This document shows positions 1 through 11,054 of a stretch of 64,000 nt of DNA, piece by piece. Positions within the stretch are counted from its first letter, which is position 1. Every line of letters begins with the position of its first letter. The position numbers were made by a program, and so were the translations under genes. Location of the stretch: assembly GCF_026967805.1 (NCBI RefSeq), contig NZ_JAPVBG010000001.1, positions 1,488,047 to 1,552,046 of the forward strand, read 5' to 3'. The notes under the pieces were generated by a model. That model did not search any database. It was not told the origin of the DNA and was given only the letters and a program-made list of their open reading frames with translations. This DNA comes from Blastococcus sp. VKM Ac-2987 (GTDB lineage: Bacteria > Actinomycetota > Actinomycetes > Mycobacteriales > Geodermatophilaceae).

Positions 1-36
1 CGGCACGTGCGGCCCTGACCGTCCCGGCCGGCGCGG

Positions 37-528
37 CTACCGGTCGCGCCGGCCGGCCACGCGGGGAGGACGCGGTTCCAGCAGCGCCCGGCGGGCGCTC
101 TCCCTGCGCCGGCGCGACGCCCGCTGGATCGCGCGGCGGCCCCCGTACGGGTCGTCCGGCGAGAACGCCGACCACACCAGGTGGGCGTCCGGCGGCTCGG
201 GCGCCTGCTCGTCCGCACCCATCCGCTCGTGCAGCGCCGCGAGCACCCGGCCGGCGAGGCCGTCGTCGTCCAGCAGGACGGCGAGGTCCTGCGGGTCGCG
301 GCCCTCCGCGGCCAGGGCCTCGGCCAGCCAGCCGAGCACCCCGGGGCCGAAGGCGCGCCGGATCCCGTCGTCGAGCACCGCGTGCGCCGCGTCGACCCGG
401 GCGCCGCCCTCCAGGGCCAGCTCGACCTCGACCCAGCCCCGCAGCGTGTACCGGTCGGGGCCGGGCCACGGCCGCGGCTCCGGTGGGAAGCCTGGCCCGT
501 CGTCGTCGTCGAAGGCGTCGTCGGGCAC
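37..528 (-). CDS. Hypothetical protein, 163 aa, downstream of asd
   Basis: I do not recognise this protein. It starts at a GTG five bases after the asd stop codon, so it is probably the last gene of the ask-asd operon. The N-terminus is acidic (a run of Asp residues in the first ten positions). The middle part (about residues 30-105) looks like a compact helical domain, and the C-terminal 45 residues are very rich in Arg, as in a nucleic-acid-contacting or disordered tail. No signal peptide or membrane segment is visible. A longer reading of the same frame runs antisense-like through asd and is not real; the tight junction with asd fixes the start. Function unknown. Confidence 0.6.
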   Translation of the reverse strand: MPDDAFDDDDGPGFPPEPRPWPGPDRYTLRGWVEVELALEGGARVDAAHAVLDDGIRRAFGPGVLGWLAEALAAEGRDPQDLAVLLDDDGLAGRVLAALHERMGADEQAPEPPDAHLVWSAFSPDDPYGGRRAIQRASRRRRESARRALLEPRPPRVAGRRDR

Positions 529-533
529 GGACG

Positions 534-2851
<2,318 letters not shown>

Positions 2852-2926
2852 GGGTCCACAGGCTACCGACGATGTGCGCGGGACCGGTGGTTGCGTCCGC
2901 GCGTTCCCGCAGGTTGAGATCACCGG

Positions 2927-4522
2927 GTGGATGATCCGTCGGACTGGCTCCTGACCGCTGAGGAGCGCGGCAACCCTGGCACACCGCTGCCCGCCTGGAC
3001 CGAGGGCAACCGCGTGGTGCCGATCGTCCACGGGGCCGCGTACTTCGACCGGCTCGTCGAGATCGTGGACGGGCTCGGCGAGGGAGACCGGCTGTGGTTC
3101 ACCGACTGGCGCGGCGATCCTGACCAGCGGTTGCGCCCGGACGGGCCGACCATGAACGAGCTGTTCAGCGCGGCCGCCCACCGCGGGGTGGACGTGCGCG
3201 GCCTGGTGTGGCGCTCGCACACCGACTGGCTGTCCTACAGCAAGGAGCAGAACCGGGCGCTGGACCGGGAGATCGAGGAGGACGGGGGCCGGGTGGTCCT
3301 CGACCAGCGGGTGCGCCGGGTGGGCAGCCACCACCAGAAGATCGTGCTCGTCCGCTGCCCCGCCGAACCGTCGCGCGACGTCGCCTTCGCCGGCGGCATC
3401 GACCTGTGCCACAGCCGCCGCGACGACGCCAACCACCACGGGGACCCGCAGGCGGTGGACATGGCGTCGGCGTACGGGCCGACGCCGCCCTGGCACGACG
3501 TCCAGGCCGAGATCCGCGGCCCGGCCGTCGCGGTCCTGGACACGGCGTTCCGCGAGCGGTGGGACGACCCGACCAGCCCGGTGCAGGGGAACCCGATCGC
3601 CTACGTCATCGACCGGTTCCGCCGGGCGCGGCTCGACCCCTCGCCGCTGCCGCCGGAGCTCCCGCCACCGCCGGCGTGCGGGCCGCACCTGGTCCAGACG
3701 CTGCGCACCTACCCGAAGATCCTGCCGCGCTACGACTTCGCTCCTGAGGGCGAGCGCTCGATCGCCCGCGGGTACAGCAAGGCGGTCAAGCGGGCGCGGC
3801 GGCTGGTGTACCTGGAGGACCAGTACCTCTGGTCCTCGGAGGTCGCCCAGCTGTTCGCCGATGCGCTGACCGACAACCCGGAGCTGCACCTCGTCGTGAT
3901 CGTCCCGCGCATCCCCGACCAGGAGGGCGCCCTCAACGCGACACCTCAGTACGTCGGCCGCCGCCAGGCGCTCGACGTGTGCATCCGGGCGGGCGGGGAC
4001 GACCGGGTGCACGTGTTCGACGTCGAGAACCACGCCGGGACGCCGGTCTACGTGCACGCGAAGGTCTGCGTCGTCGACGACGTCTGGGCCAGCATCGGCA
4101 GCGACAACTTCAACCGCCGCTCCTGGACCCACGACAGCGAGCTGTCCACCGCGGTCCTCGACACGACCCTCGACCCACGCCCACCCGAGGACCCGGCCGG
4201 CACCGGCGACTGCGCCCGGGTATTCGCCCGCGACCTGCGGCTGGAGCTGAGCCGGGAACACCTCGACCTGGCCCCGGACGGCAGCGAGGACGACCTGCTG
4301 GTCGACCCCGAGCGCTTCATCGAGACCCTCGAGGCCCGGGCGGCCGCCCTGGACGAGTGGCACGCGGCCGGCCGGCGCGGCCCCCGCCCACCGGGACGTC
4401 TCCGGCCGCACCGGCCCGAGAAGCTGTCCTGGCGGACCCGGTTGTGGGCCACCCCGGTCTACCGGCTCCTGGTCGACCCCGACGGCCGCCCCCTGCGACT
4501 GCGCCTGCGCAAGCAGTTCTGA
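2927..4522 (+). CDS. Phospholipase D-like protein, 531 aa
   Basis: Member of the phospholipase D/cardiolipin synthase superfamily, which uses two HKD motifs (HxKxxxxD) to hydrolyse or transfer phosphodiesters. The second motif is canonical (His377, Lys379, Asp384 in [10 protein letters not shown], followed by GSDNFNRRS). The first motif (His136, Lys138 in HHQKIVLVR) has Arg where the Asp normally stands, although the following GGIDL block is kept. No signal peptide or membrane helix is obvious, so it may be cytosolic. It begins with GTG and is divergent from ask across 75 bp. Three palindromes follow its stop codon. The substrate cannot be deduced. Confidence 0.85.
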   Translation: MDDPSDWLLTAEERGNPGTPLPAWTEGNRVVPIVHGAAYFDRLVEIVDGLGEGDRLWFTDWRGDPDQRLRPDGPTMNELFSAAAHRGVDVRGLVWRSHTDWLSYSKEQNRALDREIEEDGGRVVLDQRVRRVGSHHQKIVLVRCPAEPSRDVAFAGGIDLCHSRRDDANHHGDPQAVDMASAYGPTPPWHDVQAEIRGPAVAVLDTAFRERWDDPTSPVQGNPIAYVIDRFRRARLDPSPLPPELPPPPACGPHLVQTLRTYPKILPRYDFAPEGERSIARGYSKAVKRARRLVYLEDQYLWSSEVAQLFADALTDNPELHLVVIVPRIPDQEGALNATPQYVGRRQALDVCIRAGGDDRVHVFDVENHAGTPVYVHAKVCVVDDVWASIGSDNFNRRSWTHDSELSTAVLDTTLDPRPPEDPAGTGDCARVFARDLRLELSREHLDLAPDGSEDDLLVDPERFIETLEARAAALDEWHAAGRRGPRPPGRLRPHRPEKLSWRTRLWATPVYRLLVDPDGRPLRLRLRKQF

Positions 4523-4572
4523 GCCGGCATCCCGCTCGGCACCGGTGCCCCCCCCCTGACCAGGTGTCCCCG

Positions 4573-4745
4573 CACTGTCCGTCTCTGCCCAGCCGGTGTG
4601 GGCAGAGACAGAAGAGCGGCGCACCACCACCCCCGGACAGTCCGTCTCTGCCCAGCCGGTGTGGGCAGAGACAGAAGAGCGCGCACCACCACCCCCCGGA
4701 CAGTCCGTCTCTGCCCAGCGGCTGTGGGCAGAGACGGACTGTCCA
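4573..4745. repeat. Tandem array of three GTCTCTGCCCA palindromes
   Basis: Three hairpin units with a 63-bp period. The core arms GTCTCTGCCCA / TGGGCAGAGAC lie at 4581-4591/4599-4609, 4644-4654/4662-4672 and 4707-4717/4725-4735, each with a 7-base loop. The third unit has perfect 20-bp arms (4698-4717 and 4725-4744). Between the units is a C-rich spacer that is also repeated. The array begins about 50 bases after the phospholipase D stop codon. Single related palindromes occur near 16.75, 32.5 and 39.4 kb, so this is a dispersed family; terminator or REP-like element are the plausible roles. Confidence 0.85.
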
Positions 4746-4798
4746 CAGACCACCAACAGGGGTCGACGGCTGCCTGCGACCAGAGCCACGCTCGGCCG

Positions 4799-5452
4799 GT
4801 GCCCGACGCCCCCTCCGCACCGGACTTCGACCTGAGCGGGCTGCTCCGACGCATCCGCCGTCGAGCCGATCTGTCGCAGCGGGAGCTCGCGACCGAGCTG
4901 CACGTCTCGAAGTCCACGGTCGCCGCCGTGGAGGCGGGCAGCGCGGGGATGGACGCATGCCTGCTCGCGGTCGCCGCGAGGCTGGCGGGGCTCCGGCTCG
5001 GACTGCTCGACGCCGATGGACGCGAGGTCTGCGGGATGGCCGCTGACACGGTCCGTGACGCGGCCGGACGACGCTTCCCCGCCCATCTGGACACGGTGCT
5101 GAGCGACGAGCGGTCCGGGTGGTGGGTCGACCGGCGCGACCGGCGGCAGCCGACCTACACGTTCGACCGCCGCTCCCCGTGGGACCTCCCGGGCAGCCGC
5201 ACCGAGAACCGGCCCGACGACCACCTGCGCCCGCAGCCCGGCGACTCGCCCGCGGAGCGCGCGGAGGCGCGCCGGGCGGCGCGGTGGCGCCGGTACCGCG
5301 AGGAGCTCGACCGGCGGTTCCTGGCGGGCGAGCTGGCCGGCCTGCCCGACACGTTCACCTGCACCTGCCCGCCGGTGTGCGACGAGCTGGACGACTGGGA
5401 CGGCCGCCCGGTCCACGCCGACGACTGCCCGTGCCGCTGCGATGCGAGCTGA
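4799..5452 (+). CDS. XRE-family regulator with cysteine-rich tail
   Basis: Probable DNA-binding protein of 217 residues. An XRE/Cro-type helix-turn-helix occupies about residues 12-65 ([23 protein letters not shown]). The middle resembles no domain I can name; it contains a [18 protein letters not shown] stretch. The C-terminus has six Cys within about 30 residues (CTCPPVC ... CPCRC) plus a His, which could bind a metal. The GTG start at 4799 is chosen because the frame upstream of it merely translates the palindrome array; there is no good ribosome-binding site. It sits between that array and the leucine leader of leuA. Target genes are unknown. Confidence 0.7.
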   Translation: MPDAPSAPDFDLSGLLRRIRRRADLSQRELATELHVSKSTVAAVEAGSAGMDACLLAVAARLAGLRLGLLDADGREVCGMAADTVRDAAGRRFPAHLDTVLSDERSGWWVDRRDRRQPTYTFDRRSPWDLPGSRTENRPDDHLRPQPGDSPAERAEARRAARWRRYREELDRRFLAGELAGLPDTFTCTCPPVCDELDDWDGRPVHADDCPCRCDAS

Positions 5453-5473
5453 TCCGCTGCTACCGTGGGCGGC

Positions 5474-5521
5474 GTGCGCGGCAGCCTCCTGCTTACCCGC
5501 CGCGGCGAGGCCCTCTCCTAG
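5474..5521 (+). CDS. leuL: leuA leader peptide, 15 aa with Leu codon run
   Basis: Short reading frame (GTG start, TAG stop) encoding [15 protein letters not shown], with three consecutive Leu codons CTC CTG CTT and a fourth just before the stop. Such leader peptides are known upstream of leuA in actinobacteria, where ribosome stalling for lack of charged tRNA-Leu changes the fold of the leader RNA. Here the stop codon lies between the arms of a strong hairpin. Another in-frame GTG lies nine bases upstream (5465), so the true start could be there. Confidence 0.75.
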   Translation: MRGSLLLTRRGEALS

Positions 5522-5540
5522 GTCGGCTTCCTCGCCGCGG
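5500..5540 (+). promoter_or_regulatory. Attenuation hairpin of the leuA leader
   Basis: A perfect 11-bp inverted repeat, CCGCGGCGAGG at 5500-5510 and CCTCGCCGCGG at 5530-5540, with a 19-base loop that holds the leader-peptide stop codon. The 5' arm is inside the leader frame, downstream of the Leu codons, so a ribosome moving through the leader would disrupt it. In addition the Leu codons CTCCTG (5486-5491) are complementary to CAGGAG (5612-5617), the leuA ribosome-binding site, giving an alternative pairing that could hide it. Role inferred from position and from known actinobacterial leucine attenuators. Confidence 0.65.
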
Positions 5541-5567
5541 GGTTCAGGCGTTCCCGACGCCCGCTGA

Positions 5568-7358
<1,791 letters not shown>

Positions 7359-7383
7359 GAGCACACCGCCGCGGAGGGCGGGG

Positions 7384-7875
7384 TCAGCTGGGCCGCTCCC
7401 GGTCGGCCCCGTCCTCCCGCTGGGCCCCGTCATCGCGGTGGACCTCGTCCTCCCGGCGGCTCTCCACCAGCGCCCGGCCCGGCTCCTCCGGCGGGGCGTC
7501 GGCCGGCTCGTCGCCGCGGTACACGCTGTCCCGTGCCTCGCCGCTCCGCAGGTCGTCGACCAGCAGCAGGTCCCGCCGCACGTGCCGCCGCCGGTAGGCC
7601 ACCCGGCTGATCATGTGGGCGCTCACCGGCGCGGTGAGCATCTGGAAGGCCGCGACCAGCAGCAGCATCCAGGTCGTCGACCAGCCCTGCAGCCGGATGG
7701 CGCCCCCCAGCATGATGAGCAGGAAGCCCAGCACCTGCGGCTTGGTCCCGGCGTGCATCCGGGTCAGGACGTCGGGGAACCTCAGCACGCCCAGCCCGGC
7801 GGTGAGGCACAGGAACGACCCGATGAGCAGGAGGACGACGGCGACGACGTCCCCCACGGAGCTGATGTCGTTCAC
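7384..7875 (-). CDS. mrpG: Mrp Na+/H+ antiporter subunit G
   Basis: Small membrane subunit of the multi-subunit Mrp cation/proton antiporter. Three transmembrane segments lie in residues 8-85 (VVAVVLLLIGSFLCLTAGLG; FLLIMLGGAI; WMLLLVAAFQMLTAPVSAH), with the conserved LRFPDVLTRMHAGTKPQ loop between the first two. The rest (about 90-163) is a charged hydrophilic tail, longer than in classical MrpG. The GTG start overlaps the mrpF stop (GTGA). It is the last gene of the operon and converges on leuA with only 25 bases between the stops. Confidence 0.93.
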   Translation of the reverse strand: MNDISSVGDVVAVVLLLIGSFLCLTAGLGVLRFPDVLTRMHAGTKPQVLGFLLIMLGGAIRLQGWSTTWMLLLVAAFQMLTAPVSAHMISRVAYRRRHVRRDLLLVDDLRSGEARDSVYRGDEPADAPPEEPGRALVESRREDEVHRDDGAQREDGADRERPS

Positions 7876-8183
7876 CGCGGCACCTCCCCGGCCGGCTGGT
7901 CCGCGGGCTCGTTCTTAGGCGAGCGCAGCATCATGCCGCCGATGTAGCGCGCCACCGACACCGAGCCCACGAAGGCCAGCAGCGACACCACGACCAGCAC
8001 GGGGACCACGGTCGGGTCCCGCTCCAGCGCCGCGTGCACGGCCAGCCCCGCCGCGATGATGACCAGCAGGGTGTCGGTGGCCACTACCCGGTCCAGCAGG
8101 GACGGGCCCCGGGCCAGCCGCACCAGCGAGAGCAGGGCCCCGGCGGCGAGCAACCCGTAGGCCAGCCAGTAGACGACGGTCAC
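7872..8183 (-). CDS. mrpF: Mrp Na+/H+ antiporter subunit F
   Basis: A 103-residue membrane protein with three transmembrane segments and the typical MrpF motif ARGPSLLDRVVATDTL after the first helix. It contributes to assembly and ion translocation of the Mrp complex. The start is the GTG that overlaps the mrpE stop (GTGA); the same frame extends much further upstream but only as an antisense-type reading through mrpE. The C-terminal 20 residues are polar. Confidence 0.93.
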   Translation of the reverse strand: MTVVYWLAYGLLAAGALLSLVRLARGPSLLDRVVATDTLLVIIAAGLAVHAALERDPTVVPVLVVVSLLAFVGSVSVARYIGGMMLRSPKNEPADQPAGEVPR

Positions 8184-8767
8184 GGCGTCCGCCTCCCCGG
8201 GGCCTCGGCCCGCTCGTCGGCCGACAGGCCGAGCGCGGCGATCTCGCCCGCGGACCCGAAGGCCCGCACCACCCGCTCCTCCTGGGCCAGGACCGACTCC
8301 CGCTGGCGCTCCACGTCCCCCTCGTCCGCGACGTGCAGGACGTGCACCGCCAAGGTCCGCCGCTCGCGGTCCATGTCGATCACCATCGACCCCGGCACCA
8401 GGGTGAGCGACTCGGCCAGGATGGTCAGCAGCAGGTCCGAGTCGGTGCGCAGCTGCACCCGGATGATGGCGCTCCGGCCGATCCCGCTCGGCCGGATGGT
8501 CTGCCACGCGACCTCCGCCCCGGAGGTCACCAGGTCGACGAGGAAGTAGCCGAGGAAGCGCAGGAGGCCCAGCGGCCGGATCTGCGTGCCGCCCACGACC
8601 GGTGGCAGCGGCAGCAGCACCGTCACCACCAGGGCGACCACGATGCCGCCGAGCAGGTTGGCCCACGACCACGTGCCCCAGAGGAAGTTCCAGACCAGCA
8701 CCAGCCAGACCAGCAGCGGCAGCTGGTGCCGCAGCTGGTGGGCGACGCCCGAGGGTTCGTCGGTCAC
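8180..8767 (-). CDS. mrpE: Mrp Na+/H+ antiporter subunit E
   Basis: A 195-residue subunit. Two or three membrane helices lie in the first 75 residues (LPLLVWLVLVWNFLWGTWSW; LLGGIVVALVVTVLLPLPP; LRFLGYFLVDLVTSGAEVAW), followed by a soluble domain with the MrpE signature LTLVPGSMVIDMDRERRTLAVHVLH. MrpE family members run 160-200 residues. The GTG start overlaps the mrpD stop (GTGA). Confidence 0.93.
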   Translation of the reverse strand: MTDEPSGVAHQLRHQLPLLVWLVLVWNFLWGTWSWANLLGGIVVALVVTVLLPLPPVVGGTQIRPLGLLRFLGYFLVDLVTSGAEVAWQTIRPSGIGRSAIIRVQLRTDSDLLLTILAESLTLVPGSMVIDMDRERRTLAVHVLHVADEGDVERQRESVLAQEERVVRAFGSAGEIAALGLSADERAEAPGRRTP

Positions 8768-10530
8768 GGCGCGTCCTCCACACCGCCGAGGACGGCGCCC
8801 ACGTACGGGTTCCGCTCGCGGAGGTCCTCGGCCGCACGCTCGGCGACGCCGTAGAGGGGGCCCGCGATGGCGGTGAGCCCGACGGTCACCACCACCATCG
8901 CCGTCGTCGCCGCCAGCATCACCCGCGGCAGCGGCCGGGCGGATGCAGATCCTTCCTCCGAGTCCCCGCCGAGCCCATCGGTGGACGGCGTCGCGGCGGT
9001 CGCGACGGCGGTGTGCCGGGCCCAGGCCGCACGCGCCGCCACCCGCCTGGGGGTGCCCGTCGACGAGGACGCGGCGGCGTCGTCGTCGGCGGTCTCCTTC
9101 TCGCCGGCGGGCTGGTGCTCGTCGGCGGGGCCGGGTACCGCAGCGGGGCCCAGCTCCGGCCCGGCGTCGGCCGCGGCCGCGGCGTCGGTGTCGGCGGCCG
9201 GCGGCTGGGCCGGGGGCCGCCAGAAGGCCCGGGTCCAGACCCGGGAGATGGCCAGGAGGGTGAGCAGGCTGGCCACCACGCCGGCCCCGACCACGGCGAC
9301 CGGCAGCGCGCCGCCGTCACCGATGCCGGCCTGGAGCAGCCCCAGCTTGCCGATGAACCCGGAGAACGGCGGGATGCCCGCCAGGTTCATCGCGGGCACG
9401 AAGAAGAGCACCGCGAGCAGGGGGGAGGCGGTGGCCAGCCCGCCGAGGCGGTCCACGGACGTCGAACCGCCCTGCCGTTCGACCAACCCGGCGACGAGGA
9501 ACAGCGTGGTCTGGATCGCGATGTGGTGGACGACGTAGAACGTGGCACCGGCCAGGCCCGCCTCCGACGCCAGCGAGATCCCGAAGATCATGTAGCCGAT
9601 GTGGCTGACCAGCGTGAACGACAGGATCCGCCGGATGTCGGTCTGCGCCACCGCACCCAGGATGCCGATCAGCATCGTGGCCAGCGCGGCCCACATCAGC
9701 ACCTGGTCCAGCCCGCCGCCGGGAAACAGCAGCGTCTGGGTGCGGATGATCGCGTACACACCGACCTTGGTGAGCAGGCCGGCGAACACCGCCGTCACCG
9801 GAGCCGGCGCCGTCGGGTAGCTGTCGGGCAGCCAGGCCGACAGCGGGAAGACCGCGGCCTTGATCGCGAAGGCGATCAGCAGCATCGACTGCAGCAGCAG
9901 CTGGGTGCCCTCCGGGAGCGCCGCGAGCCGGCCGGCCAGCTGCGCCATGTTGACCGTTCCGGTCGAGGCATAGATCAGCGCGATCGCCGCCAGGAAGATC
10001 AGCGAGCTGAGCAGGCTGACCACGATGTAGGTGATCCCGGCGCGGATGCGCGCGGCCGAGCCGCCCAGGGTCAGCAGCACGTAGCTGGCGGTCAGCAGGA
10101 TCTCGAAACCGACGTAGAGGTTGAACAGGTCGCCGGCCAGGAAGGCGTTGGCGACGCCGGCGATGAGGACGAGGAACGTCGGGTGGAAGATCGAGATCGG
10201 CGTCTCCTCGTCGCCGTCGGCCGCGCCCTGCCCCACGGCGAAGACCAGCACCCCGAGGGCCACCGTCGCCGCCACCACCAGCATCAGCGCCGAGAGCCGG
10301 TCGACGACCAGCACGATGCCCAGCGGCACCGGCCAGCCGCCCAGCGACACCGCCACCGCCCCTTCGGCGTCGGCGAGCACCAGGAGCGCCACCGAGACGG
10401 CGAGCACCGCGCTGAGCACCAGCGCGCTGAGCGCCCGCTGCACGTGCGGGTGCCGCCCGCCGACCAGCAGCGCGGCCGCGGCGCCGAGCAGCGGCAGCAG
10501 GACGGGCAGCGGGGCGAGGACGCTCGTCAC
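8764..10530 (-). CDS. mrpD: Mrp Na+/H+ antiporter subunit D
   Basis: A 588-residue polytopic protein of the NuoM/NuoN/MrpD family, a proton-conducting subunit. Conserved parts include FNLYVGFEILLTASYVLL, the KAAVFPLSAWLPDSYPTAPAPVTA motif with its ion-pathway Lys (about residue 230), and FVPAMNLAGIPPFSGFIGKLGLL. Fourteen or so helices can be drawn. Unusual is a hydrophilic Ala/Pro/Asp-rich stretch of about 100 residues (near 430-530) inserted before the final helix, which would be a disordered cytoplasmic loop. GTG start overlapping the mrpC stop. Confidence 0.95.
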   Translation of the reverse strand: MTSVLAPLPVLLPLLGAAAALLVGGRHPHVQRALSALVLSAVLAVSVALLVLADAEGAVAVSLGGWPVPLGIVLVVDRLSALMLVVAATVALGVLVFAVGQGAADGDEETPISIFHPTFLVLIAGVANAFLAGDLFNLYVGFEILLTASYVLLTLGGSAARIRAGITYIVVSLLSSLIFLAAIALIYASTGTVNMAQLAGRLAALPEGTQLLLQSMLLIAFAIKAAVFPLSAWLPDSYPTAPAPVTAVFAGLLTKVGVYAIIRTQTLLFPGGGLDQVLMWAALATMLIGILGAVAQTDIRRILSFTLVSHIGYMIFGISLASEAGLAGATFYVVHHIAIQTTLFLVAGLVERQGGSTSVDRLGGLATASPLLAVLFFVPAMNLAGIPPFSGFIGKLGLLQAGIGDGGALPVAVVGAGVVASLLTLLAISRVWTRAFWRPPAQPPAADTDAAAAADAGPELGPAAVPGPADEHQPAGEKETADDDAAASSSTGTPRRVAARAAWARHTAVATAATPSTDGLGGDSEEGSASARPLPRVMLAATTAMVVVTVGLTAIAGPLYGVAERAAEDLRERNPYVGAVLGGVEDAP

Positions 10531-11054
10531 CGGCGCCTCCGCCGGGTCGGGGGCAGATCGACGTCGTCGGAGGGGATGCCGGCGTAGTCCCGCTCGAGCC
10601 GGGCCACGACGTCCTCGTCGCCCACCCCGGTGTCGGCGTGGGCAGCCGACCGGTCCTCGGGCGCGAGGTCGTCGGGGTCGATCTCGTCGGCGTCGCTGCC
10701 CGAGCGGCGGGCGACCCGGCGGTCCTCCTCGTCGACCCCGACCACCTCCTGCCGGACCAGCCGCCAGGACCGGTAGATGATCGCCAGCACGAACGACGCG
10801 ATGCCGAAGGTGATCACGATGGCGGTCAGGATCAGCGCCTGCGGAAGGGGGTCGCTCATCTCCGCCGGCTCCGCGTACCCGACGATCGGCGCGAGCCCGG
10901 CCGGGCCACCGCTGGACAGGAGCAGCAGGTTGGTCGCGTTGCCCAGCACCAGGAAGCCCAGCAGTACGCGGGTCAGGCTCCGGTCGAGCAGCAGGTACAC
11001 CCCCGCGGCGTAGAGCGCGCCGATCACCACCGGCAGGACGACGGTCGGTGTCAT
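10527..11054 (-). CDS. mrpC: Mrp Na+/H+ antiporter subunit C
   Basis: NuoK-like subunit of 175 residues. Three membrane segments cover residues 5-105 (VVLPVVIGALYAAGVYLLL; LLGFLVLGNATNLLLLSSGG; PLPQALILTAIVITFGIASFVLAI), with the hallmark DPLPQALILTAIVI. The last 65 residues are a charged Asp/Arg-rich tail absent from short MrpC proteins. The ATG overlaps the stop of the mrpA-B fusion (ATGA). Confidence 0.94.
   Translation of the reverse strand: MTPTVVLPVVIGALYAAGVYLLLDRSLTRVLLGFLVLGNATNLLLLSSGGPAGLAPIVGYAEPAEMSDPLPQALILTAIVITFGIASFVLAIIYRSWRLVRQEVVGVDEEDRRVARRSGSDADEIDPDDLAPEDRSAAHADTGVGDEDVVARLERDYAGIPSDDVDLPPTRRRRR

Noticed and set aside
4573-4745. CRISPR-like array of short repeats
   Set aside because: The repeats and the sequence between them are both conserved with a 63-bp period, there are only three units, no unique spacers and no cas genes.
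8602-10587. Long plus-strand frame opposite mrpD
   Set aside because: Arg/Gly/His-rich shadow of a well-conserved membrane protein gene, without any domain.
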